The notes beneath the pieces are model-generated. The model worked only from the letters and a program-made list of their open reading frames with translations, did no database searches and was not told the DNA's origin. Source: Macrotis lagotis (taxonomy: Eukaryota; Chordata; Mammalia; Peramelemorphia; Peramelidae). From it: 64,000 nucleotides of DNA. Position numbers and translations under genes: made by a program. The stretch covers positions 184,700,306-184,764,305 of the forward strand of contig NC_133661.1 of assembly GCF_037893015.1 (NCBI RefSeq), read 5' to 3'. Shown here in pieces: positions 11,855 to 22,874 of the stretch (its first letter is position 1; each line of letters begins with the position of its first letter).

Positions 11855-12566
11855 CCCTTCAGTATTTGCCCTCCTATATCACACCCTCCCCTTTCTTTCC
11901 CCTTTCCTTTTTTCCCTTCCCTTCCTTTTATTATTTCCCCTTATTTCCTCCACTCCCCTTCCCTTTCTCAGTCCCCCCTCCCCTTTTCCCCTTTTACTTC
12001 TTGAAAGGTTAGATGTTTTATAAGTTAACTGAGTATGTGTAGGTTGACTATAAGCCAAGTCTGATGAGAAGAAGATTCAGGTGTTTCTCCTCTGCTCCCT
12101 TCTTCCCCTCTATTACCATAGTTTTTTGGTACCTCTTAGTGTAATGAGATTTGTCCCATTCCATCCCCTCCCTCCTCCAGTCTCTTTCCTGTCCCCCTTT
12201 TTAGGGAGGTAGTGTTTTTTTTAGATCATTCTATGTAGGTCATAGAAAATTCTGAGTGTCTGTCCCTTCTAGTTCAGTATATTCTATTGAATAGAGTCAA
12301 AATTCCTGAGAGTTATTAGAGTCTTTCTCCCCAGTGGGGTTAAAGCCAGTTACATCCCATTCGACAGCAGTCTCATGGATAGGTCATGGATGTCCATCAT
12401 TTCTGGCTAGGTATATTCTCTCTGTTAGAGTTACATTTCTCAGGATTTATGGGAGTCTCTACCCCCCCCCCCCCACATGCTGGGATATAGCCAGTTTCAA
12501 CTTGCTGGATTGCATTTTTTTCCTTTTACCGGCCCCCCCTTTTTTTATTTTTATTTTTTTACCTTT

Positions 12567-13645
12567 TCATGTGTCTCTTGAACCTCCTGTTTGATATCCA
12601 AATTTTCTGTTTAGCTCTGGTCTTTTCATCAGAAATTTTTGGAATTCTTCCATTTCGTTAAATGTCCATCTTTTTCCCTGGAAGAGAAGGCTCAGCTTTG
12701 CAGGAAAGTAGATTCTTGGCTGCATTCCAAGCTCCTGTGCTTTTCGAAATACCTCGTTCCAGGCCCTTCGATCCCTTAAAGTTGATGCAGCCAGGTCCTG
12801 CGTGATCCTTACTGTGGCTCCTTGATATTTAAATTGTTTCTTTCTGGCTGCTTGCAGGATTTTGTCTTTTATCTGATAGTTCTGCAGTTTGGCCACAACA
12901 TTCCTTGGTGTTTTCATTTTAGGATCTTTTTCTGGTGGGGATCAATGTACTCTTTCAATAACTACTTTGCCCTCCTATTTGATGATGTCAGGGCAGTTTT
13001 CCATCACTAGATCCTGTAATATTAAGTCCAGGCTTTTTTTCTCTTCAATGTTTTCAGGAAGTCCTATAATTTTCAGGTTTCCCTTCCTTGATCTAATCTC
13101 GAGGTCAGTGGTTTTGTTGATGAGGTATTTCACATTTGCTTCTATTTTTTCTATTTTTTTATTTTGTTTAACTGACTCTTGCTGTCTCATGGAGTCATTA
13201 GTTTCTGTAGACTCCATTATTTGGGGGGGGGGGAGTTTTCTTCATTAACCTTTTCCAATTGGTCAATTCTACTTTTGAAAGAGCTTTCCATTTGACCAAT
13301 TGAGGTTTTGAGAGAATTAATTTCTTTTTGCATTTGCTCATTTGAGGATCTGAGAGAATTATTCTCATTTTTTAATTGTCCAATTGATGATCTGAGAGAT
13401 TTATTCTCCTTTTGTGTTTGTCCAATTCTACTTTCTAAGGTTTTGTTTTCTTGTTGCAAGGTATTAATTGTCTCCCCAAAATTTTCCAGTTGATTTTGAA
13501 ACTCCTTCCTTATTTCTTCAAGGAAGTCTTTCTGTGCTGGAGACCAGATTGTATTCTCCTCAGATGTTCCAGGTCTCTCTGGGTTGGGGTCTTTCCCTTC
13601 CAGGAATTTTTCTATGGATCCACCTTTCCGCTGACCCTTCTTCAT
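12567..13645 (-). pseudogene. L1 ORF1 (RNA-binding nucleic-acid chaperone), frame-broken
   Basis: 13217-13645 encodes a basic start (MKKGQRKGG) and a long coiled coil with repeated SLRSSIGQ/LENFGET-like heptads. 12975-13217 holds the RRM start (NKTTDLEIRSRKGNLKIIGL) and 12567-12917 the C-terminal domain (KDKILQAARKKQFKYQGATV). The first break is a frameshift at an 11-G run (13223-13233). The second is a pair of in-frame stops (TAG, then TGA) between 12975 and 12918. The family forms trimers that coat L1 RNA. Confidence 0.93.
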
Positions 13646-14430
13646 TATGCTAAGACCTTAAGTTGGGTGGGGCTGGTTCACCTGGGCTTGGGATCTCTAA
13701 AGGCTTTACTGAGTGCAGTTTCTCTGGCTGGCCAATAGGAGGTGCTGGTTGCCCTCTCTGAGGTGTCTGTGACCTTGGTTGCCAGGCCTTCTCCCTTTGC
13801 CTGAAGGAGGGAATTGGAGCTATTGAATTCTTTTGCCTTCAATCAATGGTGGGCTTTACCCTGGCCTGAGGTGATTCCTCAGCTGGGCTGGTTCTTTTGC
13901 TCACACACCTGGGCCTGAGGCAGAAGTAATTTCCACTTGTTTGGGAGGAGGCCTCAGTGCAATGGAGGCGTGGGCTCAGAGTTTCTCAGACCTGAGGAGC
14001 CCAGGGATGGTGACCCCAGCTCTCCTGCACCAGACCTCTCCCCACAGCCCCTTCCCCAAGCTCCAGGGGGACAGCACCAACACCAGCGCCTCTGCTTCCC
14101 CGCAGACCCAAGCCCCCTTTGGCCCACCCCACCACTGATCCAGCAGGTCCAGCTCTCGGGCCCTCAGACTCCCGGTTCCAATTCGATTCAGCTGTTGGTT
14201 TGGCTGATCCCAGGCTGATCTTCCCTCAGAGCTCAGACTCACCTGCCGGTACTCAGCCAAGGCTGCTGTGGGAGACAAATTCTGAGGTAGATTTTCCTCT
14301 CCTGGCTTTTCTTTCTGGGTTTCCTGGTTCAGATTTCTTTTAAGAGGTTATTTTCATGTGATAGATGGGGAAGAGATCAGGAGACTTTAGAACTGTGCCT
14401 GTCTTCTCTCTGCCATCTTGGCCGGAAGTC
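13646..14430 (-). promoter_or_regulatory. L1 5' UTR / internal promoter region
   Basis: About 785 bp between the duplicated target and the ORF1 start, clearly more GC-rich than the surroundings, beginning on the L1 strand with a YY1-like AAGATGG motif (plus 14413-14419). By family precedent this is the internal promoter; nothing here shows current activity. Open frames crossing it are side effects of GC content. Confidence 0.75.
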
Positions 14431-14902
14431 GATTTTTCTGATGTTAAAAAGAGTCCCTCAATGGAAAGGTCAACTTTCAGTTCCTTGTGCCAGATATTTT
14501 GCATTAAAGGGCAAAAGGAGATAGTAGGCCTCTTTCTTAATGACCTAAGAATGGCACTTAATTTTATTCCAATACTCTATTATATCTACCAAAGACCAAA
14601 AGAATATTCATTCCTATAATCAGCTTAATGGTTTAATTGGATGAGGAACTCAGAAAATCCAACTTGGTCTCCTCTTGATTCTAGACTGGAGGTGGAAGGG
14701 GGGAGAAGAGAAGCGGCAGAGACCCACAGAACTGACTTGGACTATGAGGCTTCCCTAACTAGAGTCAGGGACTAGCAGTTTCTCTGCTAGGACTCCTCCC
14801 AAGTTCATTCAAGTACCTGAAAAGATGCATGAAGGCATACAGCAAAGTGAAACACCCAGTCCAAAAAAGAGATCCAAATTTACTTTTAAAATCATTCCTG
14901 AG

Positions 14903-15054
14903 AGGGGCAGCTAGTTGGCACAGTGGATAAAGCACCCATCCTGGAGTCAGGAGTACCTGGGTTCAAATCCCATCTCAGACACTTAATAATTACCTAGCTG
15001 TGTGGCCTTGGGCAAGCCACTTAACACCATTTGCCTTGCAAAAACCGAAAAAAA
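14903..15054 (+). mobile_element. tRNA-headed SINE (WSINE1-like) with TSD
   Basis: Complete sense copy ending 'ttgccttgcaaaaaccg' plus A tail, between exact 14-bp duplications aaatcattcctgag at 14889-14902 and 15055-15068. It lies in the short gap between the L1 and the LTR element. Confidence 0.95.
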
Positions 15055-15191
15055 AAATCATTCCTGAGGACCAAGTCTCAGTTTCTCAGACCTCATAGCA
15101 TATTCTAAATGAGAAAATTCAATCACAGAGACATTTTCCACCCAGCCCTTTTATTTTCCGCATCAATTGATGTCAGAAAAGAAGATTAAAC

Positions 15192-15610
15192 ATAGTTATA
15201 AATGGCTTGTGAATACTTAGTCCAGAGTGATTAAAATGGTTTTTTTTATTAAGACATCTTAATAAATGAAATGCTCAGTGTTACATGAAAGGCTTTGCTC
15301 CTCCCCCTTAATGCCAATCATTGGCTAGGTCACAATCTAATTGATATTCATCTCTGTAAGTTTTATCCAGCCCCATTCATTATACTAATGACCAAGAACA
15401 GCTACTTCCTTGAGCATGTACAAAGAAGGTTAACTCAGAACCAGGTAGGGCAGACCTGACCTAATCTCAGCTTTTGGGGCTAAGTCATTTGTCTTAACTC
15501 ACCTATCTGCTCATAGGCAACAATACAGGCAGACCCCAGTCTTTCTAATTCAAACGAACAATTATCCCTTCACATTCTTGTGGAACCTAAACAACCCCAT
15601 ATTCTTCACA
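15192..15610 (-). repeat. 3' LTR of the gene-less ERV
   Basis: Matches 21041-21386 in blocks such as 'gagtgattaaaatgg', 'tattaagacatcttaataaa', 'tacaggcagaccccag' and 'cccttcacattcttgtgga'. This copy has about 70 bp (roughly 15330-15425) missing from the other LTR and lacks an insert of about 50 bp found there at 21117-21170. The LTR strand carries aataaagcc in the 21041 copy as a candidate poly(A) signal. Confidence 0.8.
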
Positions 15611-15630
15611 ATTCCCCCTTTTCTTTTTTA
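15611..15630 (-). other. polypurine tract
   Basis: On the minus strand this reads attaaaaaagaaaagggggaat directly before the LTR's TGTG start, the place and composition of a plus-strand primer. Confidence 0.75.
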
Positions 15631-17060
15631 ATAAGAATTTGAGTTCTACCCCTTATTAGTCATTGTTTCCTTAAATCACAATCCTTGATATTGACATGAC
15701 TACTGACTTTCTTCTATCAAGATTTTTACTTCCTCATTATCAGAGACAAGGACTCATCCTATTTTCCCAGGTTTGCCAACTTTCTAACATCCCTGCTTAT
15801 TTCTTTTTCTACTTGCCTATTGTCAACTGTCTTTAGGAAGCAACTTTATAGATTAAATTTATCATAAACTCCTCCTTCTCCAACCAACATATTGACTAAT
15901 ACAACTCTATATTGAGTAACTCTCTTTTGTTTGCATGGCTTAGCCAGCCAGCAAGTCCAGGGCCTTAGCTATCTAATTTTTAATTGTTTCCATTACAGCT
16001 TAGAATCTAATCAGGATATTAATTAGAGTTCCATAGCCCTAACTCCCATCCTGTGCCTAGGTAGCAAACCTATAAGTCTAGATAACAATTTCATGACCAA
16101 TCCTTGGCAGATGGGCATTTGCAGTTTAATCACAATTTTCTTCACCCAGACAAGGGATCAGGTACCAACATTACATCTCACATGAGTCTCAGTCTACCTA
16201 TCTCTATAAATTGTACAGTACAGAGTATGTACCTTGCTTCTGGACATAAGTGCACAGTCATTTGCTTCTCCCCAGGAAAATATTCTGTCTAGATTGATAT
16301 AAACAATAACCACCCTGAACTGAGTCAGTCATATGCCACTAGTGTTTTGTTTCCTCTGGTCCAGAATCCTGTGCTACAGTGCATCTCTGACCAGAAACTG
16401 AGAATCTAGGCCAGCCCCAGGGCACCCAAGGTCAATCCTCAAACTTTTGTGGGCCACCACAAGTCCAACAGTTAGCCACATCAAAAGACTGGGCAATGAC
16501 TTCTGTCAGGTAGATTTTTCTCCCATCATAACTAATACCCAGTTCTCTAAATCAGAGATAGGTCTCTCCTTAGATAGGATATACAAATTCATATAGAATA
16601 TAATCATGTCACCCAATAATCTCAGCATCCTTTTCTTTTAATGGAGAACAACTTCACCCTACCTCTCCTACTCCTTTCCATCAGGAGAGGGGCATAAGTA
16701 GGGGTGTCATACTTACAGAATCAAGGGAAGGTTACAGGTATCAAAAGGGATAGATCCACTGACTAAACAATGTACACATAGGTGAGAGATGGTGGAGATG
16801 AATTAGTCTAGTATCTCTCCTTCTTTCTTCTATTCTACCCTGGAGACATCTGATGTTCTTCTGCACCTTCTGAATTTATTCCAAGAAGTCCTTTCCAGCT
16901 CAGGCGACTTGTTGAGACCTTCTCTTCTGGTGAAGAAACTGCTTAATATTTTACTCAGAACAAAATACATATTTTCATCACAAGACAATGAGATTCTGGA
17001 GCTTATTACAATTTACATTCTGCCCTACTCCCTATCATATTGACATACCTATTTCACTTT

Positions 17061-17214
17061 TTTTTTTTTAGGTTTTTGCAAGGCAGACAGGGTTAAGTGG
17101 CTCGCCCAAGGCCACACAGCTAGGTAATCATTAAGCGTCTGAGACCGGATTTGAACCCAGGCACTCCTGACTCCAGGGCCAGTGCTTTATCCACTATGCC
17201 TCCTAGCCTCCCCT
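17061..17214 (-). mobile_element. SINE (WSINE1-like) with TSD
   Basis: Antisense copy between exact 13-bp duplications cctatttcacttt at 17048-17060 and 17215-17227. It has a T-run tail at left and the head 'cctcctagcctcc' at right, slightly altered from the usual 'gccacctagctgcc'. Confidence 0.95.
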
Positions 17215-17626
17215 CCTATTTCACTTTAACACAATAAATTTCCATAACTGTTTCACTGCATGAGTAAACTCTACCAAGAATTACCATATTAACTGAAGCT
17301 TGTAATATATACATTTTAAACTTTTGCTCTCATAATAATTACTCAGACATCTTTAACCAAAAATGAATTTTTTCAAAATATTCCCAAATATACCATAGAT
17401 TTCCTTTCTCCTGATGTTCTTATCTGACTCAAATTCCTTTACTCAAATTAAACCTTGAAACTGTAATTATTCTAAAGTTTCCCTATTCTTACCTAATTAT
17501 CCCCTCTAATACAAAAAATAAGGAATCTTAATTCTGATCTAAACATACAGAGGACAGCAGGTGTCAGAGTCACAAATCTAACCTATCTGGCTATTAAATC
17601 CAATTGACCTAAAATTTCTTTCTATA

Positions 17627-17787
17627 GGGGTGGCTAGGTGGCGCAGTGGATAAGAGCACCGGCCCTGGAGTCAGGAGTGCCTGAGTTCAAATCCGGTCTC
17701 AGACGCTTAATGATTACCTAGCTCTGTGGCCTTGGGCGAGCCACTTAACCACATTGCCTTGCAAAAACTAAAAATAAATAAATAAAT
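17627..17787 (+). mobile_element. SINE (WSINE1-like) with TSD
   Basis: Sense copy 'ggggtggctaggtggcgcag' with CpG-containing head and (AAAT)n tail, between 15-bp duplications aaatttctttctata at 17612-17626 and 17788-17802. Retained CpGs suggest a fairly young insertion. Confidence 0.95.
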
Positions 17788-19511
17788 AAATTTCTTTCTA
17801 TAAAGATCCAGAATATCAAAGGAAAATTCCTTTATAGATATAATTTTTGAATGTCAGTGTCTAGGCAGGTCATGTTGGTAGTCAAAAGTCTTAGGCTAGA
17901 TTTATTCTACCAGGTGAGATGTTATCCAAATATCACTTTGGGGAAGTCAAGTCAAAAGGGTCCAACCTTAGGCCATACTGAAAAGTCACCCCTTCAGCTG
18001 TATATCTCTGTCACATGAAATCTTCAACCCATTGGCTTCTCTGGCTCCAAGGAAACATTGATCCAGTAACATCCTTTTTGCTGACCATCCCGGTATCTGA
18101 CATAAAAAGAAAAAAATGATTAAAAGTCCAATGATTTAATATAGTAATTTACCTAATTAGAACTTAAAATGAGTTCAAATCACTAAATTTCAATTATAGT
18201 CTTAATGGGGTCCCAATTAATGGATAACCTACCTAAAGCTCTGAATGTCCTTCCAGGATCCTTGCTGAACCAGGAATTCTAACTATGGCTAGCCCACATG
18301 CTTCATCTCCTACCTCTTACTTGAGGCCTTTGATCTCCAGACCCACATCCCCTTGTCTGAAATCATATTTACTATATCTCTACATAAAGATGGTGTATCA
18401 GATTTCCTTGGCTAAGGAATCCTCCTTCTAGCATGATGTATTTTACAACAAATAAACACCTCCTTTGGCTAGGAGATTGCCTGTCATCTCCTAATTCTCA
18501 TATAACAATCAGTTAAATATTGTCACAGAAAATATCTAAAAGTATCTTTCCTGTGTTTATCTTTCTCATATTATATAGGTGCTAGAAAATTTCTATACCC
18601 CAACTTGTTTAACTACTAGCCATCCTTAATATACAAATCATTACTTTCAGAGTTCTTTCAAATCATTAGAACAAGATGACTTTAAATTTCCCAACATGTT
18701 TTATTAGTTCCAATTACATGAACCCACAAATCTATCCAGAAGGGGTCATAATCTTTTATATTTCCCTTAATACCCCTTCAAAGCAATCAGATGTTAATTC
18801 TAGGCTTTAACATTATAATATTCAAATAGTTTATATGTTCATAAGAGATAATATGATCTCTCTGCAATTACAAAATAACATAACTGATAAATACATCTTA
18901 CTCATCAATAAGTGGGACCACACAATTGCTATCTGTTCAGTCATCACATCAGAGCCCCCCACATCAGTGGTACCCAGATCCTCTAAGAATCTAATCTCGT
19001 ACACAGGATATATTTAAAGCCCCAATGCAATTTTTATTTATGCCATGGTTAATCTGATGGCAAAGAACTAAAGTATTACATGAAACCTAAGTTTATTTAG
19101 TTTGCTATCAACTATACAACTAAACTTCCCAACAGTTTAATTTGATAATAGCTTTACAGTAACTTCTACAAAGAATCCAGCACTCACATTCCAAAAACTC
19201 CATATAAAATAAAAATACAATTGTTATCATTATTAGGCTTAACATTAAAATAAATAAGAGCTTTTTCCAAAACAAATCAGTAAATATCCCTGATAATATA
19301 ATTATGTATTTTTCTTCTTAGTAACACAACACTATTTTCCTTTAATTCAAAGGTATTACAATAGATTTTAAAATTCCAAACCACTTTAACAATCAAGATT
19401 ATGTAATTTCTCCCATTTTGTAAAAATTTTATCAGAATGTAATAACACTAATTCCCCACTTTTAAAACCCTCAGAAGAGGGGGTGGAAATTTTGATATAA
19501 AAGATCCAGAT

Positions 19512-19668
19512 GGGGCAGCTAGGTGGCATAGTGAATAGAGCACTGGCCCTGGAGTCAGGAGTACCTGAGTTCAAATCCAGCCTCAGACACTTAATAATTA
19601 GCTAGCTGTGGAGTCTTGGGCAAGCCACTTAACCCCATTACCTTGCAAAAACTAAAAAAAATAATAAA
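19512..19668 (+). mobile_element. SINE (WSINE1-like)
   Basis: Sense copy with head 'gggcagctaggtggcatagt' and tail 'ttaccttgcaaaaac' plus A-rich end. No confident duplication. Confidence 0.85.
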
Positions 19669-20287
19669 ACCCTCTGAGTGATTCCCAAAATTCTAGTTCA
19701 GAAATGGTTCAACATTAAAAGCAGAGTGAGAGTCAGCACTTTTAAGCCATATGGCCAGAGCAGAAACATTCATTATACATGATTTCTTTTCAATAAACAT
19801 GTCTCCCAACCCCTGGTTTTTCTATTTTCTTCCTTTCTCAATCAGACACCACCTCACCTGTGACTGGGTCCTTCCCTTTAAGGCTTAAGTGCTGGAAGTC
19901 TGCCTCCCCCTCCCCCTCCCCCACCCCCACCTTCAAGGGCAGGGCACTCCTCAGCTGAATTTAATTTAGAGTTCATGTCTTAACAAGACTGGAGATGGAA
20001 TCAAATTATCAAGTGTCCAACCCACCACTCCCTTCCCCCAAGCCAGGGAGAAAACATGAGGTCTTTCCCAGATAGTGATAAGAATAATAAATCTTCCCTC
20101 CTATAAATTCTCGGTTTTTCCCTTAAAAGTTCTTTCTCTCCTAAATTATCCAAGCACCACAGCTTTATCTCTTTAAGAGTCCCTCCCCACCCCAACTCCA
20201 CACACCAGCACTGCACTGGCCCAGCTAGAGAGGGACTGAGCTCCATGAGGGGAATGCTGCAGACCTACTTCCTCTTCCTCCACTTTA

Positions 20288-20418
20288 AAAAAAAAAATTC
20301 ATTTATTTAAGGCAATGGAGTTAAGTGAGTTGCCCAAGGTCACATAGCTAAGCAATTATTAAGTGTCTGAGGTCAGATTTGAACTCAGGTTCTCCTGACT
20401 CCAGGGCTCCTGCTCTGA
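20288..20418 (-). mobile_element. SINE fragment, older
   Basis: Antisense copy: A-run, 'aaggcaatggagttaagtga', 'aattattaagtgtctgaggt', 'gactccagggctcctgctct'. The tRNA-like head is missing or beyond recognition. Confidence 0.75.
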
Positions 20419-20534
20419 AACTCCTTGGCCCAACTCCCAGCTCCTCCAGTGTCAAACTTAGACTGAGTCCCCAGAAATACCCCAAGATTAAGGCTATCCC
20501 AGACAATTTAGAACACAAAACATATGAACACAAG

Positions 20535-20535
<1 letters not shown>

Positions 20536-20565
<30 letters not shown>
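20536..20565. repeat. (CA)n microsatellite
   Basis: About 14 CA units. Confidence 0.95.
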
Positions 20566-20570
<5 letters not shown>

Positions 20571-21019
20571 TGGGAATATTCAAACTCATCTAACTGGATC
20601 CAGTTGGCTTCCCTGGTTTCTGACTCCCTTGCTCCTCAAGGCTGCTGACAACCTTCCCTTTAGTGATCTTTAAGATTTGGGGGAAATATTTTGAGAGGAA
20701 ACCCCAAATCCCCATCTCTCACTTCAGAGCACCCTATTATTCTCCAATCCTCTGGTCTCTCCTTTGGGATAAATCCCCTGCCTGAAGGACTTCACAGACA
20801 GCCAGGCTGGTTCCGGCCAACACCCCACCACCCTGGAGATTGCCCCTTACTGTGGTTCTTACCCCCAGACATTTTAATCACTCTCCTGGGCCAGTCTTCA
20901 CAGGAATCTCTGAGATATTTCTCCTGAAAAGAACACCAAGAAAATATGCTTGAAATCAAGCCACTTGCATGCATTATTTTCCTGTGTTCTTCCAGGAAAA
21001 TACCAAAAAGATTTACATT

Positions 21020-21036
21020 ATCACAGGCAAGCCCCA
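21020..21036 (-). other. candidate retroviral primer-binding site
   Basis: Four bases inside the LTR edge the minus strand reads TGGGGCTTGCCTGTGAT. Allowing transitions and one missing G, it resembles the TGGGGGCTCGTCCGGGAT form used with proline-type tRNAs by gammaretrovirus-like (class I) ERVs. The position is right; the sequence match is imperfect. Confidence 0.45.
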
Positions 21037-21040
21037 AAAT

Positions 21041-21386
21041 TGTTATAAATGACTCATCAATACTTAGTTCAGAGTGATTAAAATGGTTTTTTATTAAGAC
21101 ATCTTAATAAATGGCACACCTCTCTCAAGGAGAGAGGGGCACCGAATCCTGGAAATGCTAGGTGTATATGTACTTTGAAAGGCTTTATTCTTCCCACTTC
21201 ATGACAATCATTGACCCTAGGTAAACTCAGAACTAGGTGGTCTCAGGTCTTTGAGGCTAACTCTTTTGTGTTAACTCATGCACCTGTCCATAGGGCACAG
21301 TACAGGCAGACCCCAGAATTTGTAATATAAACTAACAATTCTCCCTTCACATTCTTGTGGACCTAAACACCCCCATATTGCTCACA
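21041..21386 (-). repeat. 5' LTR of the gene-less ERV
   Basis: On the minus strand it begins TGTGAGCAATATGGGG, contains aataaagcctttc as candidate poly(A) signal and ends in ATTTATAACA. TG...CA ends are as expected for retroviral LTRs. It contains a perfect inverted repeat (ctctctcaaggagagag, about 21121-21137) absent from the 3' LTR. Confidence 0.8.
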
Positions 21387-21616
21387 ACCATGGTTTATAA
21401 ATTCAGATTAGCCTTGAGTCTCTGCAGCTGACCTTTCTAATCTGAAAATTTCTTATACCTATGCAATCAAGAAAGAATGATTTATCCAATCCCCTTCCAC
21501 AGAGGAAGAAAAATCAATTCTATGGTAGGGGGAGGGAAGTAAAGTAGGAAAACCCTGAACTGGATACATAATCTTAACTCTCTATTGTCCTCCTTTGTTT
21601 CACTAATGAAGAGAGT

Positions 21617-21770
21617 GGAGTGGAGTGATACACTGTCAATAATGCTAAATTTGAGTCAGAGAATCAGTCAGAGTTTAATTAATTATTATATGTTGGACTC
21701 TGGCCAAGTCATTTAATCTCTCAGCACCTCAGTTTCTTCACCTACAAACTAAGTAGAGGGAGAGCAAATA
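21617..21770 (+). repeat. MIR-family SINE
   Basis: Sense copy with 'gagtcagagaatcagtcaga', 'ctctggccaagtcatttaat' and 'cagcacctcagtttcttcac'. Confidence 0.6.
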
Positions 21771-21829
21771 ATCACAAGCAAAGCAAACCCCTGATCCTAA
21801 AGTTAGAATTAATAGGAGAAGAAAAAGAA

Positions 21830-22180
21830 AAGAATTGAGTTAGAAACTAAGAAGAATCTTCAATAAATGGGAAATGGTTGAAAAAAATTGTAGTAAATGG
21901 AAGTAATGGAATACTATTGCACCATGATAAATGTATAAAGGGATAGTTTCAGAGAAACTTGGGAAGACTTGTAAGAACTGATGAAGAATGACATGAACAG
22001 AATCATAACAGCTTATAAATATTGTAAGAAAATACATCTTCAAGAGACTAAAGAATGCTAATTAACTTGATGAATAACCATGAAGAAGCATGTCACCTAC
22101 TTCTTATCAGAGAGATGATGGACTGGATCCAGGTGCATAGAAATATATTCTTTCAATAGATTACCATGGACAAGAGAGGA
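21830..22180 (+). mobile_element. old L1 ORF2 3'-end fragment
   Basis: 'aatggaatactattgcacca', 'cagagaaacttgggaagact' and 'aatgacatgaacagaatcat' parallel the ORF2 C-terminal region of other L1s here (NGILLHHDKC..., KNDMNRI). Strongly diverged and 5'-truncated. Confidence 0.55.
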
Positions 22181-22874
22181 TCCTCTCTTAAGTGCCCTCT
22201 CATGAAACTTATGAACTAAGGACTCTAACTAAATTTTCGAGAGACAGAACCCACAGAGGGACCCAGTGAGGCAATTCTTCTACTCAAGATAACCTGGAAA
22301 AGAGCAGAAAAGCTCTGCTCCCCAGGGTTGGAGGGGCAGCCGCCAGAGGGAAGGAACTTCAGCCTCCTGGAGGCAGCCCCAGGGCGCTGGGGGCTGTGGC
22401 TCACAGCAGCAGGGGAGTTTCCTGATCTATGCCCCAGGGAGCACTGGGTACAACTTGGGGGAGCAGCAGGGGCCCTCTGCCAGAGTGATGAGGTGAAGCC
22501 CAGGCCTCGGGGCACACAGTGAGCAACATGGCCAAGGCAGTCCAGATCCAGGAAACAGAAGCAGGCAGAGCTGGTAAGCAGGAGCCCCCAGGGCAGGAGC
22601 CCATTGAACCTAGGGAGGGGAGTGAAGAAAGACTGAGGAGCCCTGCCCCTGGAAACAGGACTCTGGGGTTCTGACCACATTCAGATCATGATCATAGTCT
22701 AGGCACCACCATAGAACAGCAGAACCCCCCCCCCACCTTAGCCCTGTGGCAGAGGGGGAACGCTTATGGTCATTCACAGACCAGGAGGGAGAACAGAGCC
22801 TCACATACTGAGATCCTTGTGGGTGTGTCCCAAAAGCTCAGGAAGCACCCCGAAACCAGGCTCAGACTGAGAAA

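Larger units (their letters stand above)
7597..14430 (-). mobile_element. full-length L1 retrotransposon (6.8 kb, inactive)
   Basis: Bounded by an exact 15-bp target duplication, gatttttctgatgtt, at 7582-7596 and 14431-14445. Read on its own strand it has a GC-richer 5' UTR, ORF1, a C/T-rich inter-ORF region, ORF2, a G-rich 3' UTR and a short A-rich end at 7597. The first bases include ggccaagatggca, the YY1-type motif placed at the start of active L1 5' UTRs. The 5' target junction (ttttt/aacatcag on the L1 strand) is compatible with L1 endonuclease cleavage. Both ORFs carry frameshifts and stops, so it cannot move by itself. Confidence 0.95.
15631..21019 (-). other. internal region of the ERV, non-coding
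   Basis: AT-rich minus-strand interior with scattered stops in all frames. Besides the SINEs listed separately, I could not assign any retroviral domain. A C-rich patch lies at 19905-19935. Confidence 0.6.
15192..21386 (-). mobile_element. LTR retrotransposon / ERV without recognisable genes
   Basis: Two related direct repeats (15192-15610 and 21041-21386) flank 5.4 kb. On the minus strand the order is LTR starting TGTGAGCAATATGGGG, U5, a PBS-like site, the interior, a polypurine tract, then the second LTR starting TGTGAAGAATATGGGG. The interior holds no frame above about 80 codons that looks like gag, protease, polymerase or envelope, and no RT or integrase motif. It contains four SINE insertions and one CA repeat. 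It is either a non-autonomous LTR element or a copy with very decayed genes. Possible 5-bp flanks (aacat / accat) differ at one base, so the duplication is uncertain. Confidence 0.78.

Noticed and set aside
13937..14278. Open frames in the GC-rich part upstream of L1 ORF1
   Set aside because: They lie in the L1 5' UTR, run in both directions, and resemble no protein.
22225..22680. 151-codon minus-strand frame
   Set aside because: Shadow of the half-L1 leader; no known domain and not kept in copy B.
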